64,000 bases of DNA from Pseudomonas delhiensis (GTDB taxonomy: Bacteria > Pseudomonadota > Gammaproteobacteria > Pseudomonadales > Pseudomonadaceae), in contig NZ_FZPC01000001.1 in NCBI RefSeq assembly GCF_900187975.1, forward strand, positions 362,944 through 426,943, written 5' to 3'. The notes beneath the pieces were generated by a model, which had not been told where the DNA came from, did no database searches, and was given only the letters and a program-made list of their open reading frames with translations. The position numbers were made by a program, and so were the translations under genes. Positions 18,241 to 28,361 of this stretch are shown here, piece after piece (position 1 is the first letter of the stretch; the number at the start of each line of letters is the position of its first letter).

Positions 18241-18356
18241 CGTCCAAGCTTAGCGCGAAAGCGGCCGCGGCGGGGTGCGGGCGGGCCCGCCGATTTGCCC
18301 GCAAGGCCCGTCTCTGCTAGTGTCGCCGGGTTCCGAATACCCCGCCGAGATGTCCC

Positions 18357-18599
18357 ATGGCCCGCAAGAAAGCCGTCGATTTCGAACAGTCCCTCGCCGA
18401 ACTGCAAACCCTGGTGGAACGCCTGGAGAGCGGCGAGCTGTCCCTGGAGGACTCGCTCGGCGCCTTCGAGCAGGGCATCCGCCTGACCCGCGAATGCCAG
18501 GCGGCGCTGAGCCAAGCCGAGCAGAAGGTGCAGGTGCTGCTGGAGCGCGACGGCGAACTGAGCGAGGCGCCCTTCGACAGCGAAGGCGAAGACGCATGA
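18357..18599 (+). CDS. xseB: Exodeoxyribonuclease VII small subunit
   Basis: An 80-residue protein with the XseB signature: [26 protein letters not shown], then the [25 protein letters not shown] helix. It forms the small, multi-copy subunit of exonuclease VII, which degrades single-stranded DNA. Its TGA stop overlaps the ispA ATG (ATGA). The xseB-ispA-dxs order is the standard Pseudomonas arrangement. Confidence 0.94.
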   Translation: MARKKAVDFEQSLAELQTLVERLESGELSLEDSLGAFEQGIRLTRECQAALSQAEQKVQVLLERDGELSEAPFDSEGEDA

Positions 18600-19483
18600 T
18601 CGCCGCCTACCAGGCGCGCTGCCAGGCGCGCGTCGATGCCGCCCTGGAAACCCTGTTCACCCCGCCCCGCGAAGACCTCCAGCGCCTCTACCAGGCCATG
18701 CGCTACAGCGTGGTCAACGGCGGCAAGCGCGTGCGCCCGCTGCTGGCCTACGCCGCCTGCGAGGCCCTCGGCGGCGACCCCGCCCGGGCCGACGGCGCGG
18801 CCTGCGCGGTGGAGCTGATCCACGCCTACTCGCTGGTCCACGACGACCTGCCGGCGATGGACGACGACGCCCTGCGCCGCGGCCAGCCGACCACCCACAT
18901 CGCCTTCGACGAGGCCTGCGCCATCCTCGCCGGCGACGGCCTGCAGGCGCTGGCCTTCGAGGTGCTGGCCGACGCCCGGCTGAACCCGCAGGACGCCGGG
19001 ACGCGCCTGGCCATGGTCAGCGCCCTGGCCCGCGCCGCCGGCTCCGCCGGCATGGTCGGCGGCCAGGCCATCGACCTCGAGGCGGTGGGCCGGCGCATCG
19101 ACCAGGCGGCCCTGGAAACCATGCACCGGCACAAGACCGGCGCGCTGATCGAGGCCAGCGTGCGCCTCGGCGCCCTGGCCAGCGGCCACGCCGACGCCGC
19201 GCGCCTGGAGGCCCTGGCCCGCTACGCCGGTGCCGTCGGCCTGGCGTTCCAGGTGCAGGACGACATCCTCGACGTGGAAAGCGACACCGCCACCCTGGGC
19301 AAGACCCAGGGCAAGGACCAGGCCCACGACAAGCCCACCTACCCCGCGCTGCTCGGCCTGGACCCCGCCAAGGCCTACGCCCTGGCCCTGCGCGACCAGG
19401 CCCTGGCGGCCCTGGAAGGCTTCGGCGACGGCGCCGAGCCACTGCGCGACCTGGCCCGCTACATCGTCGAGCGGCGCAACTGA
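18596..19483 (+). CDS. ispA: (2E,6E)-farnesyl diphosphate synthase
   Basis: A 295-residue prenyltransferase condensing IPP with DMAPP and GPP to farnesyl diphosphate, feeding quinone and undecaprenyl synthesis. Both aspartate-rich motifs are intact: the first, DDLPAMDDD, near residue 83, and the second, [12 protein letters not shown], near 222. GGKRVRPLL (IPP binding) and [10 protein letters not shown] are also present. The start was set at 18596, where it overlaps the xseB stop by 4 nt; the longer upstream open frame is not coding. dxs follows after a repeat-filled 506-bp gap. Confidence 0.95.
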   Translation: MIAAYQARCQARVDAALETLFTPPREDLQRLYQAMRYSVVNGGKRVRPLLAYAACEALGGDPARADGAACAVELIHAYSLVHDDLPAMDDDALRRGQPTTHIAFDEACAILAGDGLQALAFEVLADARLNPQDAGTRLAMVSALARAAGSAGMVGGQAIDLEAVGRRIDQAALETMHRHKTGALIEASVRLGALASGHADAARLEALARYAGAVGLAFQVQDDILDVESDTATLGKTQGKDQAHDKPTYPALLGLDPAKAYALALRDQALAALEGFGDGAEPLRDLARYIVERRN

Positions 19484-19521
19484 CCGACCGGTCGTTTCGC
19501 CTATAACCGCACTCCCCTGGA

Positions 19522-19747
19522 ACTGTAGGAGCGGGCCCTGCCCGCGATTCGCGCGCAGGGCGCGCTCCTACAGGGGAATGGCATGGCTCGGCCCGCGTTG
19601 GAGCGGACTCCGTCCGCGATCCGGCGGATAACGCCAGGCCCACCCATGACGTAGGGCGCATAACCGTTCGCGGTTATCCGCCGCTGGCCGTGCCACCGGG
19701 GTGTCCGGCGTGGCGGGGACCAATCGCGGACGGAGTCCGCTCCTACG
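19522..19747. repeat. REP pair plus nested inverted repeat in the ispA-dxs gap
   Basis: 19522-19574 is an inverted pair of REP arms of the CTGTAGGAGCGGGCCCTGCC type. Next, a 20-bp sequence beginning GAGCGGACTCCGTCC (19601-19620) has its exact reverse complement at 19723-19742, and these outer arms enclose a copy of the GTAGGGCGCATAACC palindrome (19650-19683). Two repeat families are thus nested. Bases 19748-19989 up to dxs show no further gene; the dxs promoter presumably lies there. Confidence 0.8.
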
Positions 19748-19989
19748 ACCGTGTTTCCCTGGAGCTGCAGGAGCGCGCCATACCCGCTTCGACGGCTCTA
19801 GGTTGCCGTCTTCGCCGGCGTGGCAGGGCGAAGGACCTAGGTCCGCAAGCAAAGCCCTGCCCCACCCCACACGAACAACCGGACGCAAACCACCCGCTTT
19901 CTCGGGCAAACGGCACGACCACCTTGCTTGGGCCTGTCAGAAGCATCAGGTAAACTGCCGCATCTTTGCCTCTCATAACGATCAGCCTG

Positions 19990-21900
19990 ATGCCCACGAC
20001 GTTCCACGAGATTCCCCGCGAGCGCCCCGCCACTCCCCTGCTCGACCGCGCCGGCACGCCGGTCGAACTGCGCCGGCTGGGCGAGGCGGAGCTCGTCACC
20101 CTCGCCGACGAACTGCGCCAGTACCTGCTCTACAGCGTCGGCCAGACCGGCGGCCACTTCGGCGCGGGCCTGGGGGTGATCGAACTGACCATCGCCCTGC
20201 ACTACGTCTTCGACACCCCGGACGACCGCCTGGTGTGGGACGTCGGCCACCAGGCCTACCCGCACAAGATCCTCACCGGCCGCCGCGAGCGCATGGGCAC
20301 GCTGCGCCAGAAGGACGGCCTGGCCGCCTTCCCGCGCCGCGCCGAGAGCGAGTACGACACCTTCGGCGTCGGCCACTCCAGCACCTCCATCAGCGCCGCC
20401 CTGGGCATGGCCATCGCCGCCCGCATGCAGGGCTCGGGGCGCAAGTCGGTGGCGGTGATCGGCGACGGCGCGCTGACCGCCGGCATGGCCTTCGAGGCGC
20501 TGAACCACGCCTCCGACGTGCAGGCCGACATGCTGGTGATCCTCAACGACAACGACATGTCGATCTCGCACAACGTCGGCGGCCTGTCCAACTACCTGGC
20601 CAAGATCCTCTCCAGCCGCACCTACAGCAGCATGCGCGAGGGCAGCAAGAAGGTGCTCTCGCGCCTGCCCGGGGCCTGGGAGATCGCCCGCCGCACCGAG
20701 GAATACGCCAAGGGCATGCTGGTCCCCGGCACCCTGTTCGAGGAGCTGGGCTGGAACTACATCGGCCCCATCGACGGCCACGACCTGCCCACGCTGATCG
20801 CCACCCTGCGCAACATGCGCGACCTCAAGGGCCCGCAGTTCCTCCACGTGGTGACCAAGAAGGGCAAGGGCTTCGCCCCGGCCGAGGCCGACCCCATCGG
20901 CTACCACGCCATCACCAAGCTGGAGCCGGCGGGCGCCGCGCCGAAGAAGGCCGGCGGGCCGAAATACTCCAACGTCTTCGGCCAGTGGCTGTGCGACATG
21001 GCGTCGCAGGACCCGCGCCTGGTCGGCATCACCCCGGCGATGAAGGAAGGCTCCGATCTGGTGGCCTTCGCCGAGCGCTTCCCGGAGCGCTACTTCGACG
21101 TGGCCATCGCCGAGCAGCACGCGGTCACCCTGGCCGCCGGCATGGCCTGCGACGGCATCAAGCCGGTGGTGGCGATCTACTCCACCTTCCTGCAGCGCGG
21201 CTACGACCAACTGATCCACGACGTCGCCGTGCAGAACCTCGACGTGCTCTTCGCCATCGACCGCGCCGGCCTGGTGGGCGAGGACGGCCCGACCCACGCC
21301 GGCAGCTTCGACCTTTCCTACCTGCGCTGCATCCCCGGCATGCTGGTGATGACCCCCAGCGACGAGGACGAGCTGCGCAAGCTGCTGACCACCGGCTACC
21401 TGTTCCAGGGCCCGGCGGCGGTGCGCTACCCGCGCGGCAGCGGCCCGAACACGCCGATCGACCCGGCGCTGGAGCCGGTGGAAATCGGCAAGGGCGTGCT
21501 GCGCCGCCAGGGCAAGGCCGGCAAGGTCGCCATCCTGGCCTTCGGCGTGCAGTTGGCCGAGGCCCTGCAGGTGGCCGAGCGCTTCGACGCCACTGTGGCC
21601 GACATGCGCTTCGTCAAGCCGCTGGACGAGGCCCTGGTGCGTGAACTGGCCGACAGCCACGAACTGCTGGTGACCGTGGAAGAGAACGCCGTGATGGGCG
21701 GCGCCGGCGCCGCGGTCGGCGAGTTCCTCGCCCGCGAGAACCGCCAGTTGCCGCTGCTGCACCTGGGCCTGCCGGACTACTACGTGGAACACGCCAAGCC
21801 GGCGCAGATGCTCGCCGAATGCGGCCTGGACGCCGCCGGCATCGAGCGCGCCATCGCCGCGCGCCTGGCGCAGCTGGCCACCCCCGCGCCCGAGGCCTGA
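19990..21900 (+). CDS. dxs: 1-deoxy-D-xylulose-5-phosphate synthase
   Basis: A 636-residue thiamine-diphosphate enzyme joining pyruvate and glyceraldehyde-3-phosphate in the first step of the MEP isoprenoid pathway. The TPP-binding motif GDGALTAG...LNDNDMS is near residue 150. [14 protein letters not shown] lies near 83, and [20 protein letters not shown] near 430 belongs to the pyrimidine domain. The sequence is very close to P. aeruginosa Dxs throughout. The start [13 protein letters not shown] at 19990 matches homologues, whereas an ATG 24 bp upstream does not. It ends against the convergent ackA gene with a compact hairpin between them. Confidence 0.96.
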   Translation: MPTTFHEIPRERPATPLLDRAGTPVELRRLGEAELVTLADELRQYLLYSVGQTGGHFGAGLGVIELTIALHYVFDTPDDRLVWDVGHQAYPHKILTGRRERMGTLRQKDGLAAFPRRAESEYDTFGVGHSSTSISAALGMAIAARMQGSGRKSVAVIGDGALTAGMAFEALNHASDVQADMLVILNDNDMSISHNVGGLSNYLAKILSSRTYSSMREGSKKVLSRLPGAWEIARRTEEYAKGMLVPGTLFEELGWNYIGPIDGHDLPTLIATLRNMRDLKGPQFLHVVTKKGKGFAPAEADPIGYHAITKLEPAGAAPKKAGGPKYSNVFGQWLCDMASQDPRLVGITPAMKEGSDLVAFAERFPERYFDVAIAEQHAVTLAAGMACDGIKPVVAIYSTFLQRGYDQLIHDVAVQNLDVLFAIDRAGLVGEDGPTHAGSFDLSYLRCIPGMLVMTPSDEDELRKLLTTGYLFQGPAAVRYPRGSGPNTPIDPALEPVEIGKGVLRRQGKAGKVAILAFGVQLAEALQVAERFDATVADMRFVKPLDEALVRELADSHELLVTVEENAVMGGAGAAVGEFLARENRQLPLLHLGLPDYYVEHAKPAQMLAECGLDAAGIERAIAARLAQLATPAPEA

Positions 21901-21903
21901 GCC

Positions 21904-21920
21904 CCGGCGCGCGGCGCCGG
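21904..21920. terminator. Compact hairpin between convergent dxs and ackA
   Basis: CCGGCGC-GCG-GCGCCGG is a perfect 7-bp stem with a 3-nt loop filling most of the 26 bp between the two stop codons. It probably serves both strands, although it lacks a T-tract. Confidence 0.45.
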
Positions 21921-21926
21921 ACCGCG

Positions 21927-23111
21927 TCAGCCCAGCAGCGCCAGGGTGTCCAGGGCGATCATGCGCTCCTCGGCGGTGGGCACCACCAGCACCCGCGGCG
22001 AGCCGGGCCGGTGGATGGCCCGGCAGCGGCCGCCCACGCACGCGTCGTTGGCCGCCTCGTCGACGGCGAAACCGAGAAACGCCAGGTGGGCCAGGGTCCT
22101 GGCGCGCACCAGCGGCGAGTTCTCGCCGATCCCGCCAGTGAACACCAGGCCGTCGATGCGCGGCATGGCGCAGCCCATCGCCGCCAGGGACTTGGCCAGG
22201 CGGTAGCAGAACACCTCGATGGCCAGGGCCGCGCCCGCATGGCCCCGGGCACGCGCCTGCTCCAGGGTGCGCATGTCGTTGGACAACCCCGACAGGCCGA
22301 GCAGGCCGCTGTCCTCGTTGAGCATCCTGTCGACTTCCTCGATGCTCCAGCCCAGGCTGCGGATCAGGTGGCCGTGCAGGTTGGGGTCGACGTCGCCGCT
22401 GCGCGTGCCCATCACCAGCCCTTCCAGCGGCGTCATGCCCATGCTGGTGTCGCGGCTGTGGCCATCGACGATGGCGCAGGTCGAGCAGCCGTTGCCCAGG
22501 TGCGCCGACAACCAGCAGCTGTCCTCCGCCGGCAGGTCGCACAGGGCGGCGGCGCGCTGGCTGACGTAGCGGTGGCTGGTGCCGTGGAAGCCGTAGCGGC
22601 GCACCCCGAAATGGCGGTACAGCCTTTCCGGCAGGGCGTAGCGGTAGGCGTGCTCGGGCAGGCTCTGGTGGAAGGCGGTGTCGAACACCGCCACCTGCGG
22701 CAGTTGCGGGTACAGCGCCAGGGCGGCCTCGATGCCGGCCAGGGCCCCGGGGTTGTGCAGCGGCGCCAGGGCGACGGTGTCGCGGATGGTACTCATGACC
22801 TGCGGATCGATGCGGCAGGCCTGGCTGAAGTGCTCGCCGCCATGCACCACGCGGTGGCCGATGCCCCGCAGGCGCCCTTCGGCGGCCACCTGCACCAGCG
22901 GCAGCAGGCGCGCCAGGGCCTGGCGGTGGTCGGCGTTGGGCAGGGCGAGGTCGGCGCGGCCGCCGGCGTCGACGATGCGCAGGCTGGCCTGGGGCGTGCC
23001 CAGGCATTCGACGATGCCGCTGGCGCGGAACTCGGGGGCGCTTTCGTCGACCAGGGCGAACTTGATCGACGAACTGCCGCAGTTGATGACGAGGATGCTT
23101 CGGTCGGGCAT
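21927..23111 (-). CDS. ackA: Acetate kinase, last gene of the eut operon
   Basis: A 394-residue ASKHA-fold kinase converting acetyl phosphate and ADP to acetate and ATP. The N-terminal [14 protein letters not shown] phosphate loop, [10 protein letters not shown] with its catalytic Arg, [28 protein letters not shown] and FTGGIGENS are all present. The start was set at 23111, where [12 protein letters not shown] begins. It follows eutR by 98 bp on the same strand at the end of the microcompartment cluster. It would complete the route from acetyl-CoA (made by EutE and passed through EutD) to acetate with ATP gain. Enterobacterial eut operons do not carry a dedicated ackA. Confidence 0.94.
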   Translation of the reverse strand: MPDRSILVINCGSSSIKFALVDESAPEFRASGIVECLGTPQASLRIVDAGGRADLALPNADHRQALARLLPLVQVAAEGRLRGIGHRVVHGGEHFSQACRIDPQVMSTIRDTVALAPLHNPGALAGIEAALALYPQLPQVAVFDTAFHQSLPEHAYRYALPERLYRHFGVRRYGFHGTSHRYVSQRAAALCDLPAEDSCWLSAHLGNGCSTCAIVDGHSRDTSMGMTPLEGLVMGTRSGDVDPNLHGHLIRSLGWSIEEVDRMLNEDSGLLGLSGLSNDMRTLEQARARGHAGAALAIEVFCYRLAKSLAAMGCAMPRIDGLVFTGGIGENSPLVRARTLAHLAFLGFAVDEAANDACVGGRCRAIHRPGSPRVLVVPTAEERMIALDTLALLG

Positions 23112-23209
23112 GGAAGGGTTTCCTGCAGGACAAGGGAGAGCCCGGCGCGCCGCGCCGCCCCGGACCGCGAAGGGCCGGGCACGGGCGCGCCGGGAGGAAG
23201 AGGTGCGGC

Positions 23210-24268
23210 CTACCAGGCCGCGCTCAGGCGTTCGCGGTTGGCCAGGGTGGCCGAGGGGCGCTCGCCGAAGAGCCGCTGGTAGTCGCGCCCGAACTGCCCC
23301 ATGTGCCAGAACCCCCAGGCCATGGCGGCGTCCTGCACGGTCGCGTAGGGCGAGTGGGGGCTGCCCAGCTCGCGGTGCACGGCGTTCAGGCGCACGGCCT
23401 TGAGGTAGTGGATGGGGCTGCGCCCGAGCACGTCCAGGAAGCAGTTGCGCAGCGTGCGCTGGCTGACGTGCAGGAGCCGGCACAGCTCCAGCACGCTCAC
23501 CGGCCGCGCGGGGTTGTCCAGCACGTATTCGCGCGCCCTGGCGACCACCCAGTGCTTGCGCAGCAGGGTGCGGGAACAGGCGTGGCGGGCCGCTTCGGCG
23601 CCCTGCAGCAGGTCCAGCAGGCAGAGCAGCAGGTCGTGGTTCAGCTGCCGCGCCACCGCGGGCTCGCGCAGGCTCAGCGGCTCGATCTGGGCCAGCGCCA
23701 GCGCGGCGCGCATGAAGTCGCACAGGCGCCGCCGGGCGCCGGGCTCGACCTGCAGCAGGCGCGACTCCTCCAGCAGCAGGCCGAGGTGGCGCAGCTCCTC
23801 CAGCTCCAGGTGCTCCAGCAGCGCCTCGCGCTCCACCACCAGGCCGAGGATGTTGTAGTCGTCCGGGGTGCTCAGCTCGAACTCGCGCCCGCCCGGGCGC
23901 ACGGCGATGGCCTGGGCGTCGATGCAGTCGCGGCCGATGTAGCCGACGTCCTTGTCGCCGTAGGGGATGCCGAACCAGAAGGCGCCGGGCCAGACCATGC
24001 AGGACTGGTGCAGCGCGTGGCTGGTGTATTCGCGGAAGAACTGCAGGCCGTCGAGCCAGACCTCGGTCAGCTCGCCGCGGAAGGGCCCGGGGTCGAGCTG
24101 GTCGTAGAGCTGCTGCCAGGCGGTGATGTTGCAGGCGTGGGCGTAGACGTCGCCGGTCTGCCGCCGGCGCACGCCGTCGCCGTGGCCCAGGGGTTCGTCC
24201 AGCCCGCCCGGCGTGCCCTCGCACGCCCACAGGTGATGCAGATCGATTGCGCTTTTCTTGTCCGACAT
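23210..24268 (-). CDS. eutR: EutR, AraC-family activator of ethanolamine utilisation
   Basis: A 352-residue regulator, matching the 350 residues of enterobacterial EutR. The C-terminal AraC DNA-binding domain spans about residues 245-345: [23 protein letters not shown] forms the first helix-turn-helix, and [27 protein letters not shown] the second. The N-terminal part, with [18 protein letters not shown] and [16 protein letters not shown], is the effector-sensing region, which in enterics responds to ethanolamine together with adenosylcobalamin. The start [14 protein letters not shown] was chosen. It is downstream of pduT by 108 bp; in enterics it follows eutK. It probably activates the promoter upstream of eutS. 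Confidence 0.92.
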   Translation of the reverse strand: MSDKKSAIDLHHLWACEGTPGGLDEPLGHGDGVRRRQTGDVYAHACNITAWQQLYDQLDPGPFRGELTEVWLDGLQFFREYTSHALHQSCMVWPGAFWFGIPYGDKDVGYIGRDCIDAQAIAVRPGGREFELSTPDDYNILGLVVEREALLEHLELEELRHLGLLLEESRLLQVEPGARRRLCDFMRAALALAQIEPLSLREPAVARQLNHDLLLCLLDLLQGAEAARHACSRTLLRKHWVVARAREYVLDNPARPVSVLELCRLLHVSQRTLRNCFLDVLGRSPIHYLKAVRLNAVHRELGSPHSPYATVQDAAMAWGFWHMGQFGRDYQRLFGERPSATLANRERLSAAW

Positions 24269-24376
24269 GACGCCTTGCCCGATGACTTCAGGGACCCGCG
24301 CGAGCGGGTCGGGTTGTCTCTGCAAGGCACGGCCAGGTGGGTAGCTCTGTGGCTGCCTCACACTGTGAAGAATTCG

Positions 24377-24925
24377 TCAGAGCAGGTGTTGCCACAGGTC
24401 AAGGTGCGGCCTGGCCACCGTCATGGCGTGCACCAGCAGGCCCTTTTCCCCTGCGCTGGCGCAGGCCACCCGCACCGCCGCCTCCACGTCGGCGATCTCG
24501 CCGGTCAGCACCAGGTAGCACTTGCCGCCGATGCCGAAGGCCATGTGCAGCCGCACCAGGGTGACGTTGGCCGCCTTCACCGCGGCATCGGCGGCCTCGA
24601 TGCAGGCCGCCACGCTGAAGGTCTCCACCACCCCCAGCGCGCGCGGCTCGTCCACCGGGTTGACGCCGCTGATGGCCGGCAGCACCGATTCGTGGATGTT
24701 CGCCAGGACGAACTGGTCCACCAGCATCTGCCCGCCCTCGGCCGCGCCGGCCTGCACCGCCTGGCGCACCGCGGCGACCTCGCCGCCGACCATGGCGATG
24801 TACTTGCCGGGGCAGATGGTCTTGGCCGCCAGCAGCTGCACGTCGGCGCTCTTCAGCATCAGGTCGGCGAGCTGCACGCCGCGGGCGATGCTGGTCAGTT
24901 CGATCAAACCTATGGCGTGGTGCAT
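24377..24925 (-). CDS. pduT: PduT-like tandem-BMC shell protein with iron-sulfur cysteine
   Basis: A 182-residue protein with two BMC domains (about 1-88 and 92-178), forming a pseudohexameric trimer in the shell. It closely resembles PduT of propanediol microcompartments. [13 protein letters not shown] opens the first domain, and [16 protein letters not shown] sequence (here [10 protein letters not shown]) carries Cys38, which in PduT holds a [4Fe-4S] cluster at the trimer pore. [13 protein letters not shown] lies in the second domain. It overlaps the end of pduS by 16 nt. In known systems PduT and PduS pair to pass electrons across the shell. It is not part of the enterobacterial eut operon. 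Confidence 0.92.
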   Translation of the reverse strand: MHHAIGLIELTSIARGVQLADLMLKSADVQLLAAKTICPGKYIAMVGGEVAAVRQAVQAGAAEGGQMLVDQFVLANIHESVLPAISGVNPVDEPRALGVVETFSVAACIEAADAAVKAANVTLVRLHMAFGIGGKCYLVLTGEIADVEAAVRVACASAGEKGLLVHAMTVARPHLDLWQHLL

Positions 24926-26280
24926 GAAGCTTCTCCTGGCGGGTTGGCGACGAGGCGGATGTGGCCGTCGCCGACCTCCGCCACGCGGCCGGCGATGCTG
25001 GCGTGCAGGGGCACGCCGAGTTGTCCTTCGGGCACTTCGGCGATGCACTCGCCCAATGCCACCTGCTGGCCCACGGCGACGCAGGGCCGGGCGGCCACGC
25101 CGATGTGCTGGCGCAGCGCCAGGCGCACCTCGGCGGGGTGGTGTTCCTGCGCCAGCAGTGGCGCCTTGTGGTTGTAGGCCTGCAGTTCCAGGCGCGAGAC
25201 CAGGCGGCTGACCGGCAGCAGGCGGTACTCGGCCATGGGGTCGGCGGCGCGCAGTTCGCCCTGGTAGCGGGCGCCCTCTTCGCGCAGGCGGGCCTTGAGC
25301 GCCTGGTTCAGACGCATCGGCGAGATGTCCACCGGGCAGGCGTAGGCTTCGCAGATGCCGCATTCGGAGCAGGTCAGCGCCGACAGCAGCACGCTGGGCT
25401 GCGCCACGTGCCGGTAGTTGGTGGCGCGTACGATCAGGTGCGGCGGCAGTTCGTGGCCGATCATGTGCCGCGGGCACAGTTCGGTGCACAGCGTGCACTG
25501 CTCGCACACCGAACGGGCCATGGCCAGCACCGAGTCCATGCCCTGCCGGCGGCGACGCACCAGCAGGTGGTCGTCCGGCAGCACCAGCAGCCCGCCGGTG
25601 GTCTTGCTCAGCGGCTCGTCGAGGTCGTCCAGCAGGCGCCCCATCATCGGCCCGCCGTTGATGAAGGCGGGGCGTTCCAGGGTGCTGCCGCCGGCCAGGG
25701 CCAGGGCTTCGCGCAGCGGCGTGCCCAGCGGCAGACTGAGGGTCAGCGGCCGGCGCACCGCGCCGTTCACGGTCAGCGTGCGGTGGGTCACCGGCTGCTG
25801 CCGTTCCACCGCGCGGCCGACGTTGATCAGCGTCTGCACGTTGCTCACCACCACGCCGATGGCCAGCGGCAGCGCCGCCGGCGGCACGCGCCGGCCGGTG
25901 GCCAGCCAGATGGTGATGACTTCGTCGCCGGCCGGGTAGACGTCCGGCAGGATGTGCAGGCGCACACGCTCGGGCAGCAGCGGTTGCAGGCAGTCGATGG
26001 CCGCCTGGTATTTGGCCTTGAGGGCGATGATCCCCTCCTTCGCGCCGGTGGCGGCCATGCCGTGGAGCAGGCCCTTGAGCAGCCATTCGGCCTGCGTCAC
26101 GGCGAGCTGCTGGTCGACCTTGAGCAGGGGCTCGCACTCGGCGCCGTTGACCAGGTAGATCTCCGCCTCGGCCTGCAGCTTGACGTGGGTCGGGAAGCCC
26201 GCGCCCCCCGCCCCCACCACGCCGGCGGCGAACACCCGGCGGCGGATCTCGTCGGGCGCCAGGGCCTGCACGGTGATCAT
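24910..26280 (-). CDS. pduS: PduS-like cobalamin reductase (RnfC-type flavo-iron-sulfur protein)
   Basis: A 456-residue RnfC/NuoF-related protein. The N-terminal [13 protein letters not shown] glycine-rich motif belongs to the FMN/NADH-binding region (residues about 5-200), and SLBB-type sequence follows. Two [4Fe-4S] cysteine motifs are complete: [12 protein letters not shown] near 262 and [13 protein letters not shown] near 306. The C-terminal 100 residues are a barrel-sandwich domain. PduS reduces cob(III)alamin to cob(II)alamin and supplies the corrinoid adenosyltransferase; here the partner would be EutT. Start overlaps the eutK stop by 4 nt. It is normally in pdu, not eut, loci. Confidence 0.92.
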   Translation of the reverse strand: MITVQALAPDEIRRRVFAAGVVGAGGAGFPTHVKLQAEAEIYLVNGAECEPLLKVDQQLAVTQAEWLLKGLLHGMAATGAKEGIIALKAKYQAAIDCLQPLLPERVRLHILPDVYPAGDEVITIWLATGRRVPPAALPLAIGVVVSNVQTLINVGRAVERQQPVTHRTLTVNGAVRRPLTLSLPLGTPLREALALAGGSTLERPAFINGGPMMGRLLDDLDEPLSKTTGGLLVLPDDHLLVRRRRQGMDSVLAMARSVCEQCTLCTELCPRHMIGHELPPHLIVRATNYRHVAQPSVLLSALTCSECGICEAYACPVDISPMRLNQALKARLREEGARYQGELRAADPMAEYRLLPVSRLVSRLELQAYNHKAPLLAQEHHPAEVRLALRQHIGVAARPCVAVGQQVALGECIAEVPEGQLGVPLHASIAGRVAEVGDGHIRLVANPPGEASCTTP

Positions 26281-26780
26281 CGCGGCGCCCCTCCCGGCAG
26301 GCGGTAGCGGCTACTGCGGCGGCGCAGCCGGCCCTGGGCGAAGAGGCCCTCCAGCCAGGCCCTGGCCTGCGCCACCGGGATGTCGAAGGCCGCCGCCACC
26401 TCGCTGGCGCTGTAGCCCTGCCTGCGCCGGGCGAGCAGGCCGAGCAGCGCCTCCTCCGGCGCCGGCGCAGGGCGCGGCGCCGGCTCCTGCCCGGCGTCCA
26501 GCAGGGTATCCAGCAGGTAGGCGGTGTCGTCTTCCGGGCGGCCGATCTCCTTGCGGCCGACCAGGCAGCCGCGCCGGGTGGCCAGCGCCGCGCCGGCGTC
26601 CAGCGCGGCGCGGCAGGCGGCCAGGTCGCCCTCCACCACCAGGGTGACCAGCGCCGGGTTGGTCACGGCCTGGCGCAGCAGGCGCACCGACGCCGCCTTG
26701 AGCATGGCGTCGGCGGCCTCGATGCCGCAGGCCAGGCCCCTGACCTCCAGCAACCCCAGGGCATCGATCATGGCGCTCAC
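26277..26780 (-). CDS. eutK: EutK microcompartment shell protein with C-terminal helix-turn-helix
   Basis: A 167-residue protein: a single BMC domain (about residues 4-90, starting [23 protein letters not shown]), a proline/alanine linker ([11 protein letters not shown]), and a C-terminal winged helix-turn-helix (about 108-160, [25 protein letters not shown]). This two-domain layout is unique to EutK, whose C-terminal domain resembles nucleic-acid-binding modules. The basic [10 protein letters not shown] tail fits that. Length matches E. coli EutK (166). It precedes pduS with a 4-nt overlap and follows eutL by 4 bp. Confidence 0.93.
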   Translation of the reverse strand: MSAMIDALGLLEVRGLACGIEAADAMLKAASVRLLRQAVTNPALVTLVVEGDLAACRAALDAGAALATRRGCLVGRKEIGRPEDDTAYLLDTLLDAGQEPAPRPAPAPEEALLGLLARRRQGYSASEVAAAFDIPVAQARAWLEGLFAQGRLRRRSSRYRLPGGAPR

Positions 26781-26784
26781 CTCC

Positions 26785-27444
26785 TCAGGCCCGCTGGATG
26801 GGGTTGCGCGCGATCTCCAGCACCGCCTCGGAGAAGGCGTTGCAGGCGGCGCGGCAGGCCGCCTGGCTGCCGGCGAGGAAGGCCGCCGAGTAGTTGGTTT
26901 CCGAGGGCGGCGGCACGTAGGTCACCAGTTGCACGTCGGCGGCCTTGAGCGCGGCGTCGATGCCGTAGGTGGCCTCCAGCGGCGGCGCCACCAGGTAGGC
27001 GATGGGGTCGCCCAGGGCGATGCCGGCGCCGGCCGACAGGTAGCTGCCGGTGCGCGACACCACGTGCGCGAGGAAGGCCACGCTGTGGGCGTCGTCGGCC
27101 CAGCGGAAGCTCGGCCCGGCCTCGATCACCTCGTTCATGGCGTCGAGCCCGGCGCGCACCTCGGCGGGGTTGGGGCCGCCGAGCATGATCAGCACCTCGC
27201 CGGCGGTCGGCGACGGCCCGTTGGCCGCCCCGGCGTACAGCGAGCGGCCGTAGACCACTTCCACCTGGGCCTGCTTGGTCGCCTCGTCGGCGGCGATGTA
27301 GGCGACGTCGTCGGAGTCGACGCTGATCAGCCCGAGGCTGCGGATGTGCTCGCCCACCTTGAGCTCGCGGCGGAAGTCTTCCTGCAACGAGGCGATCAGG
27401 CGCATGGCCGTGACGCTCGGTTTGATCGGATCGAGAATACTCAT
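26785..27444 (-). CDS. eutL: EutL tandem-BMC gated shell protein
   Basis: A 219-residue protein, the same length as E. coli EutL, with two circularly permuted BMC domains that trimerise and form a gated pore reported to bind ethanolamine. Conserved stretches are [22 protein letters not shown] sequence (here [18 protein letters not shown]), [33 protein letters not shown] and [16 protein letters not shown]. It lies between eutC and eutK, as in enterics. Confidence 0.95.
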   Translation of the reverse strand: MSILDPIKPSVTAMRLIASLQEDFRRELKVGEHIRSLGLISVDSDDVAYIAADEATKQAQVEVVYGRSLYAGAANGPSPTAGEVLIMLGGPNPAEVRAGLDAMNEVIEAGPSFRWADDAHSVAFLAHVVSRTGSYLSAGAGIALGDPIAYLVAPPLEATYGIDAALKAADVQLVTYVPPPSETNYSAAFLAGSQAACRAACNAFSEAVLEIARNPIQRA

Positions 27445-27469
27445 GTCGGGTTGCTCCTCAGGATGGGGC

Positions 27470-28351
27470 TCAGCGGTTCAGGGCGATGCCGGAGGCTTGC
27501 TTGTCCAGCATCCGCCTGGCCAGGTCGACGATCACCGCCGCCGCTTCCACCGGCGGCGTGCCGCCGCGGTGGATGTTCGAGATGCAGGTACGGTCGGCCT
27601 CCACGGTGCCGGCCAGGGTCGGCTTGTACACCGCGTAGCAGGACAGGCTCTCGGACTGGCCCAGGCCGGGGCGCTCGCCCACCAGCAGGATCACCACCTG
27701 GGCGCCGAGCAGTTCGCCGATCTGGTCCTCGACCTTGACCCGTCCGTAGCGCACGAAGAACGGCGTGCCGACATCCAGCCCGGCGCTCTTCAGGCCCTCC
27801 AGCAGCGGCGGGAGGATTTCCTGGAAGTTCACCGTCACCGCGTCGGTGGACAGGCCGTCGGAGATCACCACCTGCACCTGCGGGTTCTTCCTGCACTCGG
27901 CCAGCAGGGTCGCCACCGCCTTCTCGCCGAGGCGGCGGCCCATGTCCGGGCGGGTCAGGTACTGGTCCTTGGTGTCGATTTCCGACTGCACTTCCAGCAG
28001 GCCCTGCTGGGCCACCCACTCGGCGGGCACTTCCTTGAGCACGGTGTCCTTGGAGCGCGAGTGGTCGGCGAGGAAGCGCAGCAACGCCTGGGTGCGCGGG
28101 CGCACGCCGGCGCGGCCCAGGCACACCCGCGCGGCGGTGGCCTTGCGGAATTCCTCCAGCACCTCGGGGCGCTGCGGGGCCTCGACGCCGATCCACTGCC
28201 GGGCCTGTTCCGAGCCCAGGTCCCAGGCGCACAGGCCGTCTTCCACGGCGCTCGCGGCGGGCGTCGGCGCGCTGGCCGGCGCGGCCGCGGGGCGGGCCTG
28301 GAGTTCATTCAATACCGAACGGACGATGTCCTCGATCTGCTGCTGATGCAT
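27470..28351 (-). CDS. eutC: Ethanolamine ammonia-lyase small subunit
   Basis: A 293-residue subunit of the adenosylcobalamin-dependent lyase that splits ethanolamine into acetaldehyde and ammonia. The N-terminal helix ([17 protein letters not shown]) is an encapsulation-peptide-like amphipathic segment, joined by an alanine/proline linker (about residues 20-40) to the catalytic part. The cobalamin-binding region includes [12 protein letters not shown] and [22 protein letters not shown]; the glutamate in GERPG is conserved. It follows eutB by 10 bp. Length matches E. coli (295). Confidence 0.96.
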   Translation of the reverse strand: MHQQQIEDIVRSVLNELQARPAAAPASAPTPAASAVEDGLCAWDLGSEQARQWIGVEAPQRPEVLEEFRKATAARVCLGRAGVRPRTQALLRFLADHSRSKDTVLKEVPAEWVAQQGLLEVQSEIDTKDQYLTRPDMGRRLGEKAVATLLAECRKNPQVQVVISDGLSTDAVTVNFQEILPPLLEGLKSAGLDVGTPFFVRYGRVKVEDQIGELLGAQVVILLVGERPGLGQSESLSCYAVYKPTLAGTVEADRTCISNIHRGGTPPVEAAAVIVDLARRMLDKQASGIALNR

Positions 28352-28361
28352 GTCGCTTCCC

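Noticed and set aside
19837..23133. A 1098-residue minus-strand open frame across dxs and ackA
   Set aside because: It runs antisense to dxs and out of frame with ackA, both unmistakable genes; its length reflects high G+C only.
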